In this document: one piece after another, positions 9,113 through 17,620 of the stretch
Position numbering within the stretch: the first letter of the stretch is position 1
How the letters are laid out: each line of letters begins with the position of its first letter
Origin: DASXVU01 sp963732855
GTDB lineage: Archaea > Thermoplasmatota > Thermoplasmata > Methanomassiliicoccales > UBA472
Direction: 5' to 3'
Length of the DNA: 64,000 nt
NCBI GenBank assembly: GCA_963732855.1
Contig: CAVTBB010000003.1
Location: 736,300-800,299, forward strand
Position numbers and translations under genes: made by a program
The notes under the pieces: generated by a model
Databases searched by the model: none
What the model was told of the DNA's origin: nothing
Seen by the model: only the letters and a program-made list of their open reading frames with translations

Positions 9113-9619
9113 ATGATGAGAAGGGTATTGGTGCTGTCAAACAGATGCATAGGCTGCAGGTCGTGCGAGATCGCCTGCGTGCAGCAGCATCTGGGTGAGA
9201 ACACATACAGCCCTGAGTCAAGGCCATCGGCGGTCCCAAGGATAAAAGTTGAATGCGGTGTGACGGACCGAGCCCCGGTCCCGGTCGGCGGTTACGACGA
9301 TTCAAGCAATCGTGGCAACCTGCGCAAGACCTTCGTGATTCTATGCCAGCAATGCGATGAGCCGGAATGCGTCGGTGCCTGCATCGCTGGTGCCCTGACG
9401 AAAGACCCGGACGGGGCCGTTCGCCATCATCCTGAGCTCTGCGTGGGCTGCTTAATGTGCATAATGGCCTGTCCGTTCGGGGCGATGTATCGCGATTCGC
9501 TCGGGAAGACCGTTGTCAAGTGCGACCTCTGCGATGGCAAAGAAATGCCTTCTTGCGTAGACGCGTGCAAGGTCGGGGCATTGTACCTCGAACCGGAACG
9601 AGTCGGGGGAAAAGATTGA
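9113..9619 (+). CDS. CooF/HycB-like four-cluster ferredoxin subunit
   Basis: The 168-residue protein has four Cys sets for [4Fe-4S] clusters: CIGCRSCEIACV (near residue 12), CQQCDEPECVGAC (near 78), CVGCLMCIMACP (near 112) and CDLCDGKEMPSCVDAC (near 140). This arrangement is typical of electron-transfer subunits such as CooF, HycB and DmsB. It is cytosolic, with no signal peptide. The stop overlaps the start of the following flavoprotein (TGATG), so they make one transcript. In anaerobes such CooF-flavoprotein pairs often sit beside a carbon monoxide dehydrogenase, but none is visible here. The partner enzyme is therefore unknown. Confidence 0.85.
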   Translation: MMRRVLVLSNRCIGCRSCEIACVQQHLGENTYSPESRPSAVPRIKVECGVTDRAPVPVGGYDDSSNRGNLRKTFVILCQQCDEPECVGACIAGALTKDPDGAVRHHPELCVGCLMCIMACPFGAMYRDSLGKTVVKCDLCDGKEMPSCVDACKVGALYLEPERVGGKD

Positions 9620-10881
9620 TGCATTACGATTATGTCATCATAGGCAACAGCGCTGCCGGCATATCCGCAGTGGAAGGCATCAGGAAGCTTGACCGGAACG
9701 GTACCATCGCGGTCATCTCCAGGGAGGACGGGGGGATATACTCCAGGCCCATGCTCTCCCACTTCCTGTCTGGAAAGATCTCGGAGGAAAAGCTGAACTT
9801 CAGGCAGGACGACTTTTTTTCCAAGAACGCAGTCCGATCGCTATTGGGCAAGTGCATTGAAAGAGTTGACACATCGAAGAACTGCCTCCTGTCGACGGAC
9901 GGGGAGGGGATCTACTACGACAAATTGATGATCGCCTCGGGGGCACACGCGCAACGGCAGGAGATATCTGGTGCCTTCCTGCATAACGTTTTCACACTGC
10001 ACAACCGCCAGGATGCGAAAGACATCAGCGCGGTCGCCCTCCCGGGTATGAAGGCGGTTGTCCTGGGGGGCGGGCCGGTCGGAATGGGTGCCATCCAGGC
10101 GCTTCGGGCAAGAGGTCTGGACGTTTCCATCCACATTTCGTCCGGGAGGCTCCTGTCCCAGCTGATGGATGATGAGGGTTCTGAGATCGTTAGGGAGAGG
10201 ATCGAGAGGAACGGCATCAAGGTCCATTTCAACTCGACCGCCATCGAGGTACTGGGAAAGGACAAGGTAACTGGATTGAGGATGGAGGACGGGAACGAGG
10301 TTCCCTGCGACCTCCTCATCTTTGCCAAGGGGGTCGTTCCCAATGTCGACATTGTCCGCGCCACGGACATCCACGTTCGCAGGGGCATCGTGGTGGACAA
10401 CAGGATGCGCACCAGCACACTGAACGTCTATGCGGCCGGTGACGTCGCCGAGTCTCCCGACATCATTATCGGCGGATGCAGCAGCTATGCCATATGGCCG
10501 AACGCTTCCGAACAAGGACGGATAGCCGGGGAGAACATGGCGGGCGGGGAGGTTGAATATGCCGGGGGCATGGCCATGAACTCGGTGAACGTGTTCGGCC
10601 TGCCGATGATGGTGATCGGGTCGGTGCGGCCCAAGGACCGGAACGGCGTTTCGTTCATGCGCAGCGGGAGCGGCGACAATTACAAGTGCATCACCTTGAA
10701 GGACGATCGGATCATCGGCACTCTATTGGTCGGCAAGGTGAACAATACCGGGGTCTATTCCATGCTCATCAAACGGAAGGTCGATATATCAACAGTAAGG
10801 GGTGTGCTGCTCTCTGACGATTTCGATCGGGGCAAGTTGATAGACCAAGGCGTCATCGACGAAAAGGATGCAATTTTGTGA
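9619..10881 (+). CDS. FAD/NAD(P)-dependent oxidoreductase (FNOR, NADH oxidase/rubredoxin reductase-like)
   Basis: Two dinucleotide-binding motifs are visible: IIGNSAAGISAVEGI for FAD at the N-terminus and VVLGGGPVGMGAIQAL for NAD(P) near residue 150. The FAD-contacting VYAAGDVAE lies near residue 275. A C-terminal domain of about 110 residues follows. The start at 9619 overlaps the ferredoxin stop; the long in-frame extension upstream lies inside the ferredoxin gene and is not used. The likely role is to pass electrons between the CooF-like ferredoxin and NAD(P). There is no conserved redox Cys after the first motif (the position reads RPMLSHFLSG), so it is not a coenzyme A disulfide reductase. 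Confidence 0.85.
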   Translation: MHYDYVIIGNSAAGISAVEGIRKLDRNGTIAVISREDGGIYSRPMLSHFLSGKISEEKLNFRQDDFFSKNAVRSLLGKCIERVDTSKNCLLSTDGEGIYYDKLMIASGAHAQRQEISGAFLHNVFTLHNRQDAKDISAVALPGMKAVVLGGGPVGMGAIQALRARGLDVSIHISSGRLLSQLMDDEGSEIVRERIERNGIKVHFNSTAIEVLGKDKVTGLRMEDGNEVPCDLLIFAKGVVPNVDIVRATDIHVRRGIVVDNRMRTSTLNVYAAGDVAESPDIIIGGCSSYAIWPNASEQGRIAGENMAGGEVEYAGGMAMNSVNVFGLPMMVIGSVRPKDRNGVSFMRSGSGDNYKCITLKDDRIIGTLLVGKVNNTGVYSMLIKRKVDISTVRGVLLSDDFDRGKLIDQGVIDEKDAIL

Positions 10882-10995
10882 GCGATGATCCTTCTGGGCT
10901 GTCGATTTGCCATATGAATGCGGTCGGATCAGAGGCATTCATGTAATCTCTGTTATTCCGCAATATTAATTATCCGCTTCACATACTTCCAATGC

Positions 10996-11409
10996 ATGTG
11001 GAAGGTGTTAGGTATCACCACCAACCTGGTGGCAGCAGGAGATGTCTGGCAGAACCAGTTGGTCAAGCTCTCCGGAAGAAAGAAGGACAAAGAGAAGTTC
11101 CTTGATATGAATCAGAGGGCTGAGGTCAGCCACATGTTCGATACCATAAGGGAAGTGCACATCTTCTTCGTCAAATTCCCACAGGACACGCACATCGATG
11201 ACCTGAAGTTCTACGAACACTTCGTTTTGAAGATTATCAAAGCCTCCAAGGATCCGACCATCGAGTTCCAGGGCATTGCCCAGAAATTCATGGTCGTGAT
11301 CAGCGCCGAGTCAGAGATGAACGAGTACATGGAACGGCAGAAGACCCGGGACGAGCGCTCTGAAGCGATGGAAGAGATGCTGAAAAATGAGGAGAAGGCG
11401 TATCAATAA
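10996..11409 (+). CDS. Conserved-looking small protein of unknown function
   Basis: I do not recognise this 137-residue protein. It starts MWKVLGITTN, contains IREVHIFFVKFPQDTHID in the middle and a charged helical C-terminus (YMERQKTRDERSEAMEEML). The alternating pattern suggests a small alpha/beta fold, cytosolic. The ATG at 10996 is chosen because the TATA-like TATTAATTAT lies about 28 bases before it; the upstream in-frame extension runs through that promoter. Codon use matches its neighbours. It is convergent with the trpD-like gene. Confidence 0.65.
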   Translation: MWKVLGITTNLVAAGDVWQNQLVKLSGRKKDKEKFLDMNQRAEVSHMFDTIREVHIFFVKFPQDTHIDDLKFYEHFVLKIIKASKDPTIEFQGIAQKFMVVISAESEMNEYMERQKTRDERSEAMEEMLKNEEKAYQ

Positions 11410-11438
11410 GGCCGGCGCCCCCTCCGTCTTCTGAATGT

Positions 11439-12557
11439 TTAGGACATCGCCTGGGCGGACTCGATCATAAGATCGAGGCGTTCCGCCTTGGCCCCGGGTT
11501 CCGCGCTCTGCTCGGTCACCCATTGTCTCAGCTTCTTGATCGCCCGACCGCTATCGATGATATCCGCTGCTTTGACCATGCCCTCACGTAGGTCTGCCGC
11601 ATGACCGGTGATCACAAGGATCGGCGCGGTATTGGCTAGCACGATGTCCCGGCGGGAACCCTTATCCTGACCGGACAGAAGCCTCAACAGTAACAGTGCC
11701 TCTCTGGACTTGTCCAGTCGACACAACAGGTCGTCCTCGTTGGCCGATCTTATTCCAAGATCATTGGGGTTGAGGGTATATTCCTCGATGATGCCGTCCT
11801 CATTAAGGTCGGCGACGTACGTCTTACCCACCGTGGACAGTTCATCCATGCCCCTCGCCCCCTTTGAGTCCTGGCCATGCACCACGTAGGCACGGCGGTA
11901 TCCAAGTTCCCTCATCGTCTTGGCGATCGGCAATACCATCTCCCGGGCGTATACACCACGCACCGCGTAGGTAGGCATGGCCGGGTTGGCCAATGATCCA
12001 GCTATGTTCAGGATCGTGCCGAACCTGATCTGGGATAGAATCCTGCCTAGTGCCTGAGGGTGGGTTTTGCCGCTCATCCCGTTGAATAGGCCAATGCCGG
12101 CATTCTCGATGCTGCGCTTGACCACCGACGCATCACACTCCACATCCACACCCAGCGCCTCTACGATGTCGACCGTGCCGCATTTTGAGGTGATCGCCCG
12201 GGCCCCATGCTTAGCCATGTAGATCCCGTCCGCAGCCGCAACAATAGAAGCGGCGGTCGAGATGTTGAACGTCTTTATCGTATCCATGCCGGTCCCGCAG
12301 TTGTCCACTAACGGTCCGTTCACTTCAGGCCGGACCTTAACGGTGTCGATCTCGTAGATGGCCTCCCAGCTGCCGGCGATCTCTTCTGGTGTCGCACCCT
12401 TTGCGGTGATCGCCGCCAGGAACGCCCCTTGTTGCAGGTCTGGCTGTTCGTTCAGCAACACCTGACGGAACATATCCTTGGCCTCGCTCCGGGTCAGATC
12501 CTTGTGCTTGATAAGCTGGTCCACCTTTCCACCGAAATATTTCAATTTCTCTTCCAA
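11439..12557 (-). CDS. TrpD-family phosphoribosyltransferase paralog with altered acceptor site
   Basis: The 372-residue protein has the fold of anthranilate phosphoribosyltransferase: the PRPP-binding NCGTGMDTIKTFNIS (near residue 85), KHGARAITSKCGTVDIVEALG (near 110), and SLANPAMPTYAVRGVY. In true TrpD the segment reads KHGNR, and the Asn contacts anthranilate; here it is Ala. The conserved R-x-x-LGxRTxFN...GPLxNP segment also differs (RFGTILNIAGSLANP). No other tryptophan gene is in the window. A different base or ring acceptor is therefore likely. The start is a TTG with a GGTGAGG ribosome site upstream. It lies nine bases downstream of a Zn dehydrogenase gene on the same strand, so the two probably act in one pathway. 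Confidence 0.8.
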   Translation of the reverse strand: MEEKLKYFGGKVDQLIKHKDLTRSEAKDMFRQVLLNEQPDLQQGAFLAAITAKGATPEEIAGSWEAIYEIDTVKVRPEVNGPLVDNCGTGMDTIKTFNISTAASIVAAADGIYMAKHGARAITSKCGTVDIVEALGVDVECDASVVKRSIENAGIGLFNGMSGKTHPQALGRILSQIRFGTILNIAGSLANPAMPTYAVRGVYAREMVLPIAKTMRELGYRRAYVVHGQDSKGARGMDELSTVGKTYVADLNEDGIIEEYTLNPNDLGIRSANEDDLLCRLDKSREALLLLRLLSGQDKGSRRDIVLANTAPILVITGHAADLREGMVKAADIIDSGRAIKKLRQWVTEQSAEPGAKAERLDLMIESAQAMS

Positions 12558-12566
12558 ATCCTCACC

Positions 12567-13601
12567 TCAGAAAACTATCACCGATTTCATGCCCCGGCGC
12601 ATCGTGGTGTGGTCGATGGCGCCATGGATCTCTTCCAAATGGCATCTGTGCGTGACGATCCAGTTCAGGTCGACCTTGCCGGAACGTATCAGATCCACTG
12701 CCATCTGATCGTGTGTCGATGAGCAACCATATGATCCGACCACGGTCAGCTCCTTGTAATGCATGGAGCGGACGTTGATCGACGCCTCGTACTCGTTTTT
12801 CCTCGGTCCGGAAAAGACACAGAGTCTTCCGTTGGAGGTCAGCAAGCTCATCAGGTATTCATCCACACGGACTTCTGGCGTTGAAGGAAGGATGACGTCG
12901 ACTCCTTCCCCATCCGTCTCGTCCATAATCGCTTTTGCAAGATCCTCTGCGGTGTGGTCGATGATCCGGTCAACTCGCCCTCCTAGCAAAGCAATGCGGT
13001 TGGGCATCTTTTCAGAAACGATGACCTTCTCCGCTCCCCGTTGTTTTGCCAGGACCGAATGGATGGCACCCACCGGACCGCCGCCAAGGATAAGTACCCG
13101 GTCGCCCTCCGAAACGCCAGCCAAGGTCTGTCCGTTCAGACAGCAGGCTAGAGGCTCTGACAATGAGAGAAGGACCGGGTCATCCTTTTCGCCCACCCGG
13201 TTCAATCCTCCATTTTGGACATTGCCTGGAGGAAGAGCCACGTATTCGGCGAATCCTCCGTCCACATTGAACCCTAATATTCCTTGCGATTTGCATTGAT
13301 TGTCGTTGCCTCGAAGGCATGGACGGCAATGGCTGCAGGATATCCCGGGCCAAACTTGGACTCTATCGCCAATGGCCACATTTCCCACGTCCGTCTGAAT
13401 CTCGACCACTCGACCGACGATTTCATGACCAAGGATTCTTGGGAATATCAGGTCCTTGTGACCATGCTCGAGCATTTTCGCATCGGTGCCGCAAACCGAG
13501 CACGTTTCCACTTCGATCAACGCCCCTCCATTTGGGCAAAATGGTTCTGGGATGTCCTCCAGGACAAGCTCCCCAGGCGCCCTCATTACGGCTGCTCTCA
13601 T
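12567..13601 (-). CDS. Zinc-dependent medium-chain alcohol/sorbitol dehydrogenase
   Basis: The protein is about 344 residues. The catalytic zinc site has CSVCGTDAKML and GHEIVGRV; the structural zinc has CSHCRPCLRGNDNQC. The NAD(P)-binding Rossmann motif is LILGGGPVGAIHSVL near residue 160. This is the threonine/sorbitol dehydrogenase branch of the MDR family; the substrate cannot be read. I prefer the ATG at 13601 (MRAAVMRAPG), since a strong TATA-like TTTAAATAATT sits about 33 bases upstream and the longer in-frame start would lie inside this promoter. It is the first gene of an operon with the TrpD paralog. Confidence 0.87.
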   Translation of the reverse strand: MRAAVMRAPGELVLEDIPEPFCPNGGALIEVETCSVCGTDAKMLEHGHKDLIFPRILGHEIVGRVVEIQTDVGNVAIGDRVQVWPGISCSHCRPCLRGNDNQCKSQGILGFNVDGGFAEYVALPPGNVQNGGLNRVGEKDDPVLLSLSEPLACCLNGQTLAGVSEGDRVLILGGGPVGAIHSVLAKQRGAEKVIVSEKMPNRIALLGGRVDRIIDHTAEDLAKAIMDETDGEGVDVILPSTPEVRVDEYLMSLLTSNGRLCVFSGPRKNEYEASINVRSMHYKELTVVGSYGCSSTHDQMAVDLIRSGKVDLNWIVTHRCHLEEIHGAIDHTTMRRGMKSVIVF

Positions 13602-13828
13602 TGCTATCCCTCGGTGGAAGGCCATGTAATTATTTAAATTGGATGTATCATCCAACTCATTGATTTGGCTGATAGCGCTGCTACCTTAGGTTCGCGCCGA
13701 ATCACAGATGCAGTAAGCTAAGCCGCTTGATCTGAGTACGAATAATTTCGCATGTTGGTGATGCATGGTAACGGCAGGGGCGTGTAATTAGCATAATCGA
13801 TATCTCCGAGCCCGTCGTTTATCACCTA

Positions 13829-14287
13829 ATGAGGCAGGCTGAAAGGGAGATCAAGGACCGCGGTGCAATTGATGACCTGATCAAAAGGGCGATCATTTGC
13901 CGCCTCGGGATGATCGACGGGGATGAACCATACATCGTCCCGATGAACTTCGGATATGACGGAAAGAGCTTATTCTTCCATTGCGCAAAGGAGGGCCGCA
14001 AGATCGACATACTCCGCCGTCATGACAAAGTATGCTTTGAGATCGATCTCGACACTGCTGTCGTCAAGGGAGATGTGGCATGCAAGTGGAGCATGCGATA
14101 TAGGAGCGTTGAAGGTGTCGGGCGGGCACATCTGGTAGAAGATGCAGGAGGAAGGCGGCACGGTCTGAACTTGATAATGTCCCAATATACCAAAGGTCCT
14201 TTCGAGTACGCGGAACGGGGCTTCGATCTAACCCTCATCGTCCGGGTTGACATTGAAAGCATATCTGGAAAAAGGTCGCAGCATTGA
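13829..14287 (+). CDS. Flavin-binding split-barrel protein (PNPOx-like, NimA family)
   Basis: This 152-residue protein matches the pyridoxamine-phosphate-oxidase-like split barrel: CRLGMIDGDEPYIVPMNFGYDG near residue 30, FHCAKEGRKIDIL near 50, then a VCFEIDLD strand and WSMRYRSVEGVGRA. Proteins of this group bind FMN and are often named after nitroimidazole reductase NimA; the natural substrate is usually unknown. It is cytosolic. It is convergent with the ferredoxin gene, one base between the stops. Confidence 0.82.
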   Translation: MRQAEREIKDRGAIDDLIKRAIICRLGMIDGDEPYIVPMNFGYDGKSLFFHCAKEGRKIDILRRHDKVCFEIDLDTAVVKGDVACKWSMRYRSVEGVGRAHLVEDAGGRRHGLNLIMSQYTKGPFEYAERGFDLTLIVRVDIESISGKRSQH

Positions 14288-14288
14288 C

Positions 14289-14999
14289 CTAAGGGACGAG
14301 GACGGCCTCGCCACCTTCGATCTTGATCACGTATTCGGTCATCGGCACATGCCTGCCAGATTTTTGCAGTGCCATCAGTACTAATCTCTTCAGCTGTCGA
14401 CAGCAGGGCACTTCCATGTGGACCAGGGTGATGTCCTTGATCGGGTTGGCGGACATGATATCGCTCAGCTTCTGCACATAGGCATCATTGTCATCCAGTT
14501 TGGGGCAGCCAATCAGAGCGACCCGACCTTTCATGAATTGCTCCTGCATCGAACCGCATGCGAACCCGGAACAGTCCGCCGCGATAAGGAGGCTGGCGTT
14601 CCACAGGTATGGTGCGTTCGTTGGCACCAGCCTCAGCTGGATGGGCCAGGTGGAGAGCTGAGAAGCTGTCGAACTCGCTCCGGTCGGCTCTTCTTTTACC
14701 TTAAACATGCGCGGCCCAGACGAGGGGCAGGCACACGGTGTGAGGGTAAGGTCCCCCTTCTGCTGCATGTGCTCCTTGACCGCCAATTCGCTGAACTCAG
14801 GAGCGTCTCGCTCCTCGATGGTCAATGCGCCGGTCGGACACTCGCCCAGGCATGCCCCGAGGCCATCGCAGAACGTGTCGCTGACGACCTCTGCCTTGCC
14901 GCTCTTAAGCTCGATCGCTCCCTCGGCACAGGCGGTCACGCAGTTGCCACAGCCAGTACACAGCGACTTATCGATCTTGATTATCCTTCTCTTTACCAT
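14289..14999 (-). CDS. Dicluster ferredoxin with a C-terminal Cys-containing domain
   Basis: The N-terminal 60 residues carry two [4Fe-4S] motifs, CTGCGNCVTACAEGA and CDGLGACLGECPTGA. The remainder (about 150 residues) has PCACPSSG, the segment QLSTWPIQLRLV, AADCSGFACGSM, IGCPKLDD and PCCRQLKRLV, so further Cys that could bind a cluster or metal. The family is common in strict anaerobes and its role is not known beyond electron transfer. It probably stands alone: the gene upstream is a separate aquaporin unit. Confidence 0.85.
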   Translation of the reverse strand: MVKRRIIKIDKSLCTGCGNCVTACAEGAIELKSGKAEVVSDTFCDGLGACLGECPTGALTIEERDAPEFSELAVKEHMQQKGDLTLTPCACPSSGPRMFKVKEEPTGASSTASQLSTWPIQLRLVPTNAPYLWNASLLIAADCSGFACGSMQEQFMKGRVALIGCPKLDDNDAYVQKLSDIMSANPIKDITLVHMEVPCCRQLKRLVLMALQKSGRHVPMTEYVIKIEGGEAVLVP

Positions 15000-15043
15000 C
15001 GATATTATTCACCCTGTGTCCCGTATTTAGCCTTTAAGTCAAA

Positions 15044-15796
15044 TCATGGGCCTCTCGGAGGACTGTCCAAGACCAAGATCGGGGTGGCGCACTCAGTTGT
15101 GCAATTGTACGGATCGCACACCCGTTCTTCGTGCTTTGTCGGGTATAACCGTGTCATCATGTAAGCGGCGGTGATGGCGCCAAGGATCTCGGCGACGATG
15201 AAGAAAAACGTTGAAACCGGGGCGATTCCAGAGATCGAGTAGGTGAACATGCGGACGAACGCCACCATGGGATTCGCGTACATGGTGCTGGCTGTGGTGA
15301 TCAGCATCCCTCCGACCACAAAACCGACTGACATGCTGGTCTGTTTCGAATGGCCCCGAACGCAGCCATAGATGACCGTGAGCAACAAGAATGCACCGAT
15401 AAACTCGGCAAAGTAGAGCCCTGGAGACTTGGTAATCTCCGAGATGGTGAGAAGCGTGGGGACAGTGTCGTAGAACATCAGGTGGGAGAAAATCAATCCT
15501 ACGAATCCACCAGCCATCTGCGCCGAGATGTATGCCGCAGCCCTTCTAGGGGTCGTCTCCTTCGAGAACAGAAGTGCAAGTGTGACCGCCGGATTGAAAT
15601 TGCTCCCTGACAATGGTCCGAAGGTCTCTATGAGGGCGAAGAGAACGAATCCGACGGCGATCGCGTTCATGAACACGGAGAGCGCCAATCCCGCCCCCAA
15701 GACTTGCATACCAAGTATCCCGGGAGATATGGCGGCTATGACCAGGAACATTGAACCCACGAACTCCGCGATCGTGCTTTGCCTTAATGTAACCAA
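15044..15796 (-). CDS. Aquaporin/glycerol facilitator-like (MIP) channel with altered second NPA box
   Basis: Six hydrophobic helices and two half-helix boxes are visible. The first box is SGSNFNPAVTL (canonical NPA). The second reads TMYANPMVAFVRMFTYS, so NPA has become NPM, while the selectivity-filter Arg is kept. The C-terminal tail after the last helix has three Cys (CDPYNCTTEC), which could bind metal. Substrate may be water, glycerol, or another small neutral solute. The start is TTG (LVTLRQS), preceded by GGAGTGATC as ribosome site; a TATA-like ATTATTTATAATC sits about 40 bases upstream. Confidence 0.85.
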   Translation of the reverse strand: MVTLRQSTIAEFVGSMFLVIAAISPGILGMQVLGAGLALSVFMNAIAVGFVLFALIETFGPLSGSNFNPAVTLALLFSKETTPRRAAAYISAQMAGGFVGLIFSHLMFYDTVPTLLTISEITKSPGLYFAEFIGAFLLLTVIYGCVRGHSKQTSMSVGFVVGGMLITTASTMYANPMVAFVRMFTYSISGIAPVSTFFFIVAEILGAITAAYMMTRLYPTKHEERVCDPYNCTTECATPILVLDSPPRGP

Positions 15797-16027
15797 ATCG
15801 GATCACTCCAGGGAGGGATTGTGGATTTCGATTATAAATAATTAAATCAATAATCAAATAATAAAGTGATGACGCGATGTTCCGAATAGTCCTTAGTTTT
15901 TCAACACTTCATTATTGGAGTGGTGGACCCCTGGCATTGCTATATGGTCAGAAATCATCGTGGCTGGCCTTTCAATGTCAATGTTATTAACCATCAAGCC
16001 GATTCGTCGAAGGTCGAGTGCCATTTC

Positions 16028-17620
16028 ATGTTCGAGGAGATTCGAGCCGATTCCAATTCCTGGCCAAAACTGAGGATTTTGAACCCTGCCACCTTCGAGT
16101 TGGTTGGTGAGATCAGAGTCTGCGATCCGAACTCATTACCGGCCAAGCGCAAGGTCGCCTTAGCCGCTCAGGTGGCATGGATGAGCATGCCTCTGCCGCA
16201 GAGGAAGAAAGTGATCGAGTGCGCCCAAGCTATCATATTCGATCAGATGGACGGGATCGCGAAGACTGTGTGCCAGGAAACTGGAAAGCCCAAGATGGAG
16301 GCGATCAACGCCGATGTGGGATGCGCTTTGAGCGCCGGTGATTTCTCGATTCGCGAGATGGAACGCATCTTCCGACATTCAAAGATCGACTTCGGCGGTA
16401 TGGACTTGGCCATGAGGTACACGGGGCGTTCTTCCTACATTGTCCCGAAACCCATCGGTTTGGTCGGGATCATCTCACCTTGGAATTATCCTTTCGGAAT
16501 GCCTTATTCGCAGACCGTGATGGCTATTGCCGGCGGAAACGCCGTCATGATGAAACCGTCCTCCCACACGCCGTTCTCCGCCATGAAGATCGTCGAGATA
16601 CTGGAGAAGGCCGGAGCCCCAAAAGGTCTGGTCCAGGTCGTCATAGGCCGCGGGAATGAGATCGGCCAGGCATTTGCACGGGCGGGCCTGGACAGAATAA
16701 TCTTCACCGGGGGAGTGGAAGCGGGGCGAAAAGTGATGGAGAACGCCTGCCAAAGGTTCACACCCATCACTTTGGAGCTGGGGGGCAAGGATCCTTTCCT
16801 GGTCATGGACGACGCAGACGTGGCACGGGCCGCAGAGGCCGCCGCTTGGGGGGCTTTCGTGAATTCTGGCCAGACCTGCTGCTGTGTTAAAAGGATATAT
16901 GTTCAGAGTGGGGTCTATTCTGAGTTCAACGAGCGTCTGGTGAACAAAACCCTCTCATTGAAACAGGGATGGGGTTGGGCGGATACCGATGTTTCTATCG
17001 GCCCGATGATCAGTGAGGATGCGGTCAAAGAGATGGTCGAGTGGGTGCGGATTGCGGAAGCTGATGATGGCCGGATCCTGTGCGGCGGAAGGAGATCTCC
17101 AACGCTCAAAGGCAATTTCTTCGAGCCCACCATAATCGCTAACCTCCCCCAAACGTCAAAGGTCACCCAAGAAGAGATATTCGGTCCCATCGTTTCAATA
17201 AACGAATTCCACGATGAGGCTGATGGAATCGCCCTGGCAAACGACTGTAAGTATGCCCTCAACGGGTGCGTATGGACAAAAGACCTAGCCCGCGGAAGGA
17301 TCATCGCGGAAAAGATGTCAGGAGGCACGGTTCTGGTCAACAACGTCGCATACACGTACGGACTGGCATCGACACCATGGGGCGGCAAAGGTCAGAGCGG
17401 TTTCGGCCACACACATGGGGAGCTAGGATTTTCGGAGCTGCTCGAGCCGCATCACATCCATGTAGACAGGGGCAAGTTCAATCGGGAACTGTGGTGGTAT
17501 CCTTACAACCAAGGGAAGTACGAAGCGAACCGGATCATGCTGGAGATGTGCTTCGGCAAGAGCAAGACCCGATCCCTTCTCTCGCTTCCGAGGCTGAAGA
17601 AGATTTGGAAGGGGAAATAG
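16028..17620 (+). CDS. Aldehyde dehydrogenase (succinate-semialdehyde/other)
   Basis: The protein has 530 residues, slightly longer than the usual 480-500. NAD-binding and catalytic features are present: SPWNYPFGMPYSQT, KPSSHTP, FTGGVEAGRKVM, LELGGKDPF with the general base Glu, and the catalytic Cys in NSGQTCCCVKRIYV, then EEIFGPIVS near the end. A C-terminal extension of about 50 residues (RELWWYPYNQGKYEANRIM) follows. I chose the ATG at 16028; an in-frame GTG at 15920 would add 36 residues. The stop abuts the stop of a second, convergent aldehyde dehydrogenase. Confidence 0.85.
   Translation: MFEEIRADSNSWPKLRILNPATFELVGEIRVCDPNSLPAKRKVALAAQVAWMSMPLPQRKKVIECAQAIIFDQMDGIAKTVCQETGKPKMEAINADVGCALSAGDFSIREMERIFRHSKIDFGGMDLAMRYTGRSSYIVPKPIGLVGIISPWNYPFGMPYSQTVMAIAGGNAVMMKPSSHTPFSAMKIVEILEKAGAPKGLVQVVIGRGNEIGQAFARAGLDRIIFTGGVEAGRKVMENACQRFTPITLELGGKDPFLVMDDADVARAAEAAAWGAFVNSGQTCCCVKRIYVQSGVYSEFNERLVNKTLSLKQGWGWADTDVSIGPMISEDAVKEMVEWVRIAEADDGRILCGGRRSPTLKGNFFEPTIIANLPQTSKVTQEEIFGPIVSINEFHDEADGIALANDCKYALNGCVWTKDLARGRIIAEKMSGGTVLVNNVAYTYGLASTPWGGKGQSGFGHTHGELGFSELLEPHHIHVDRGKFNRELWWYPYNQGKYEANRIMLEMCFGKSKTRSLLSLPRLKKIWKGK

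Noticed and set aside
9113..10881. Carbon monoxide dehydrogenase operon.
   Set aside because: The CooF-like ferredoxin and flavoprotein pair is present, but no CooS catalytic subunit is adjacent.
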